64,000 nucleotides of DNA from Amorphochlora amoebiformis. Taxonomy: Eukaryota; Cercozoa; Chlorarachniophyceae. Location: assembly GCA_054601695.1 (NCBI GenBank), contig BAAHQB010000008.1, forward strand, positions 744,001 to 808,000, read 5' to 3'. The position numbers were made by a program, and so were the translations under genes. Below, one piece after another: positions 63,652 to 64,000 of the stretch (position 1 is its first letter; each line of letters opens with the position of its first letter). The notes below the pieces were generated by a model. It saw only the letters and a list, made by a program, of their open reading frames with translations, was not told the origin of the DNA and did no database searches.

Positions 63652-64000
63652 TATACACCAGCCGATATAAAGCCAATGGGATACATAATCTCAACCCAAG
63701 CAAACCAGTAATATCCTTAGGCATAGGGTTAGGGTTAGGCTTAGCGTTAGGGTTAGGGTTAGGGTTAGGGTTGGCGTTAGGGTTAGGGTTAGGGTTAGGG
63801 TTAGGGTTAGGGTTAGCGTTAGGGTTAGGCTTAGGGTTAGCGTTAGCGTTCAACTAGGGCTACTATTAGCGTTAACTTTAGGGTTAGGGTTAACTTAGGG
63901 TTACACTTACATCTAAGCATAGCGTTAGGGTTAGTGACAGTGTTAGGGTTGGGGTTAGGGTTAGGGTTAGGGTTAGGGTTAGGGTTAGGGTTAGGGTTAG
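62944..64000. repeat. Right edge: (TA)n then TTAGGG to the window end
   Basis: No exon found after 62943. 63090-63655 is (TA)n. From 63724 to 64000 the sequence is TTAGGG repeat with GTTAGC and degenerate patches (63835-63930), becoming regular at the end. This is the orientation expected at a right chromosome end, but the window stops inside the array. Confidence 0.85.

Overview
This is a eukaryotic nuclear window from an intron-rich microbial eukaryote. (TA)n microsatellites make up much of the sequence. Interstitial TTAGGG/CCCTAA tracts and a short element tied to them recur throughout, so the region looks subtelomeric. The gene content (EF-hand fimbrin, RasGEF, ArfGAP, a BTB-domain protein) fits a protist with Ras signalling. 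I cannot name the lineage from sequence alone.

Most long open frames are translated (TA)n and mean nothing. The real genes are strings of small exons (15-220 nt; fimbrin is the exception) between TA-filled introns. I found them by hand: non-repetitive islands ending AG| and |GT, with natural residue composition and compatible phase. Five gene models result, and each chain closes in frame from ATG to stop. Layout: (1) 382-15809 +, BTB-domain protein, 23 exons, 468 aa; (2) 19701-17400 -, fimbrin/plastin, 2 exons, 622 aa; (3) 19894-46396 +, RasGEF, 40 exons, 819 aa; (4) 55618-47402 -, ArfGAP, 17 exons, 436 aa; (5) 55640-62943 +, unrecognised protein with a possible Tudor-like segment, 12 exons, 268 aa. 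Orientation alternates. Genes 2/3 and 4/5 are divergent, with 192 bp and only 21 bp between start codons. Genes 1/2 and 3/4 are convergent, and their 3'-3' spacers (15.8-17.4 kb and 46.4-47.4 kb) are TA-poor, CTAG-rich islands unlike the rest of the window. Fimbrin, RasGEF and ArfGAP all belong to actin/membrane-traffic and small-GTPase biology, but nothing here shows co-regulation.

Two themes stand out. First, intron tandem arrays and relics repeatedly contain a copy of a neighbouring exon's edge with its splice site, as if TA-mediated slippage or unequal exchange duplicates exon-intron junctions. Second, telomere-type repeats enter gene structure: CCCTAG variants sit exactly at three inferred splice acceptors, and a CCCTAA run is in frame inside a RasGEF catalytic exon as an Asn-Pro repeat. 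The window ends in TTAGGG repeats in the orientation of a right chromosome end. All exon models outside fimbrin are inference and need RNA evidence.
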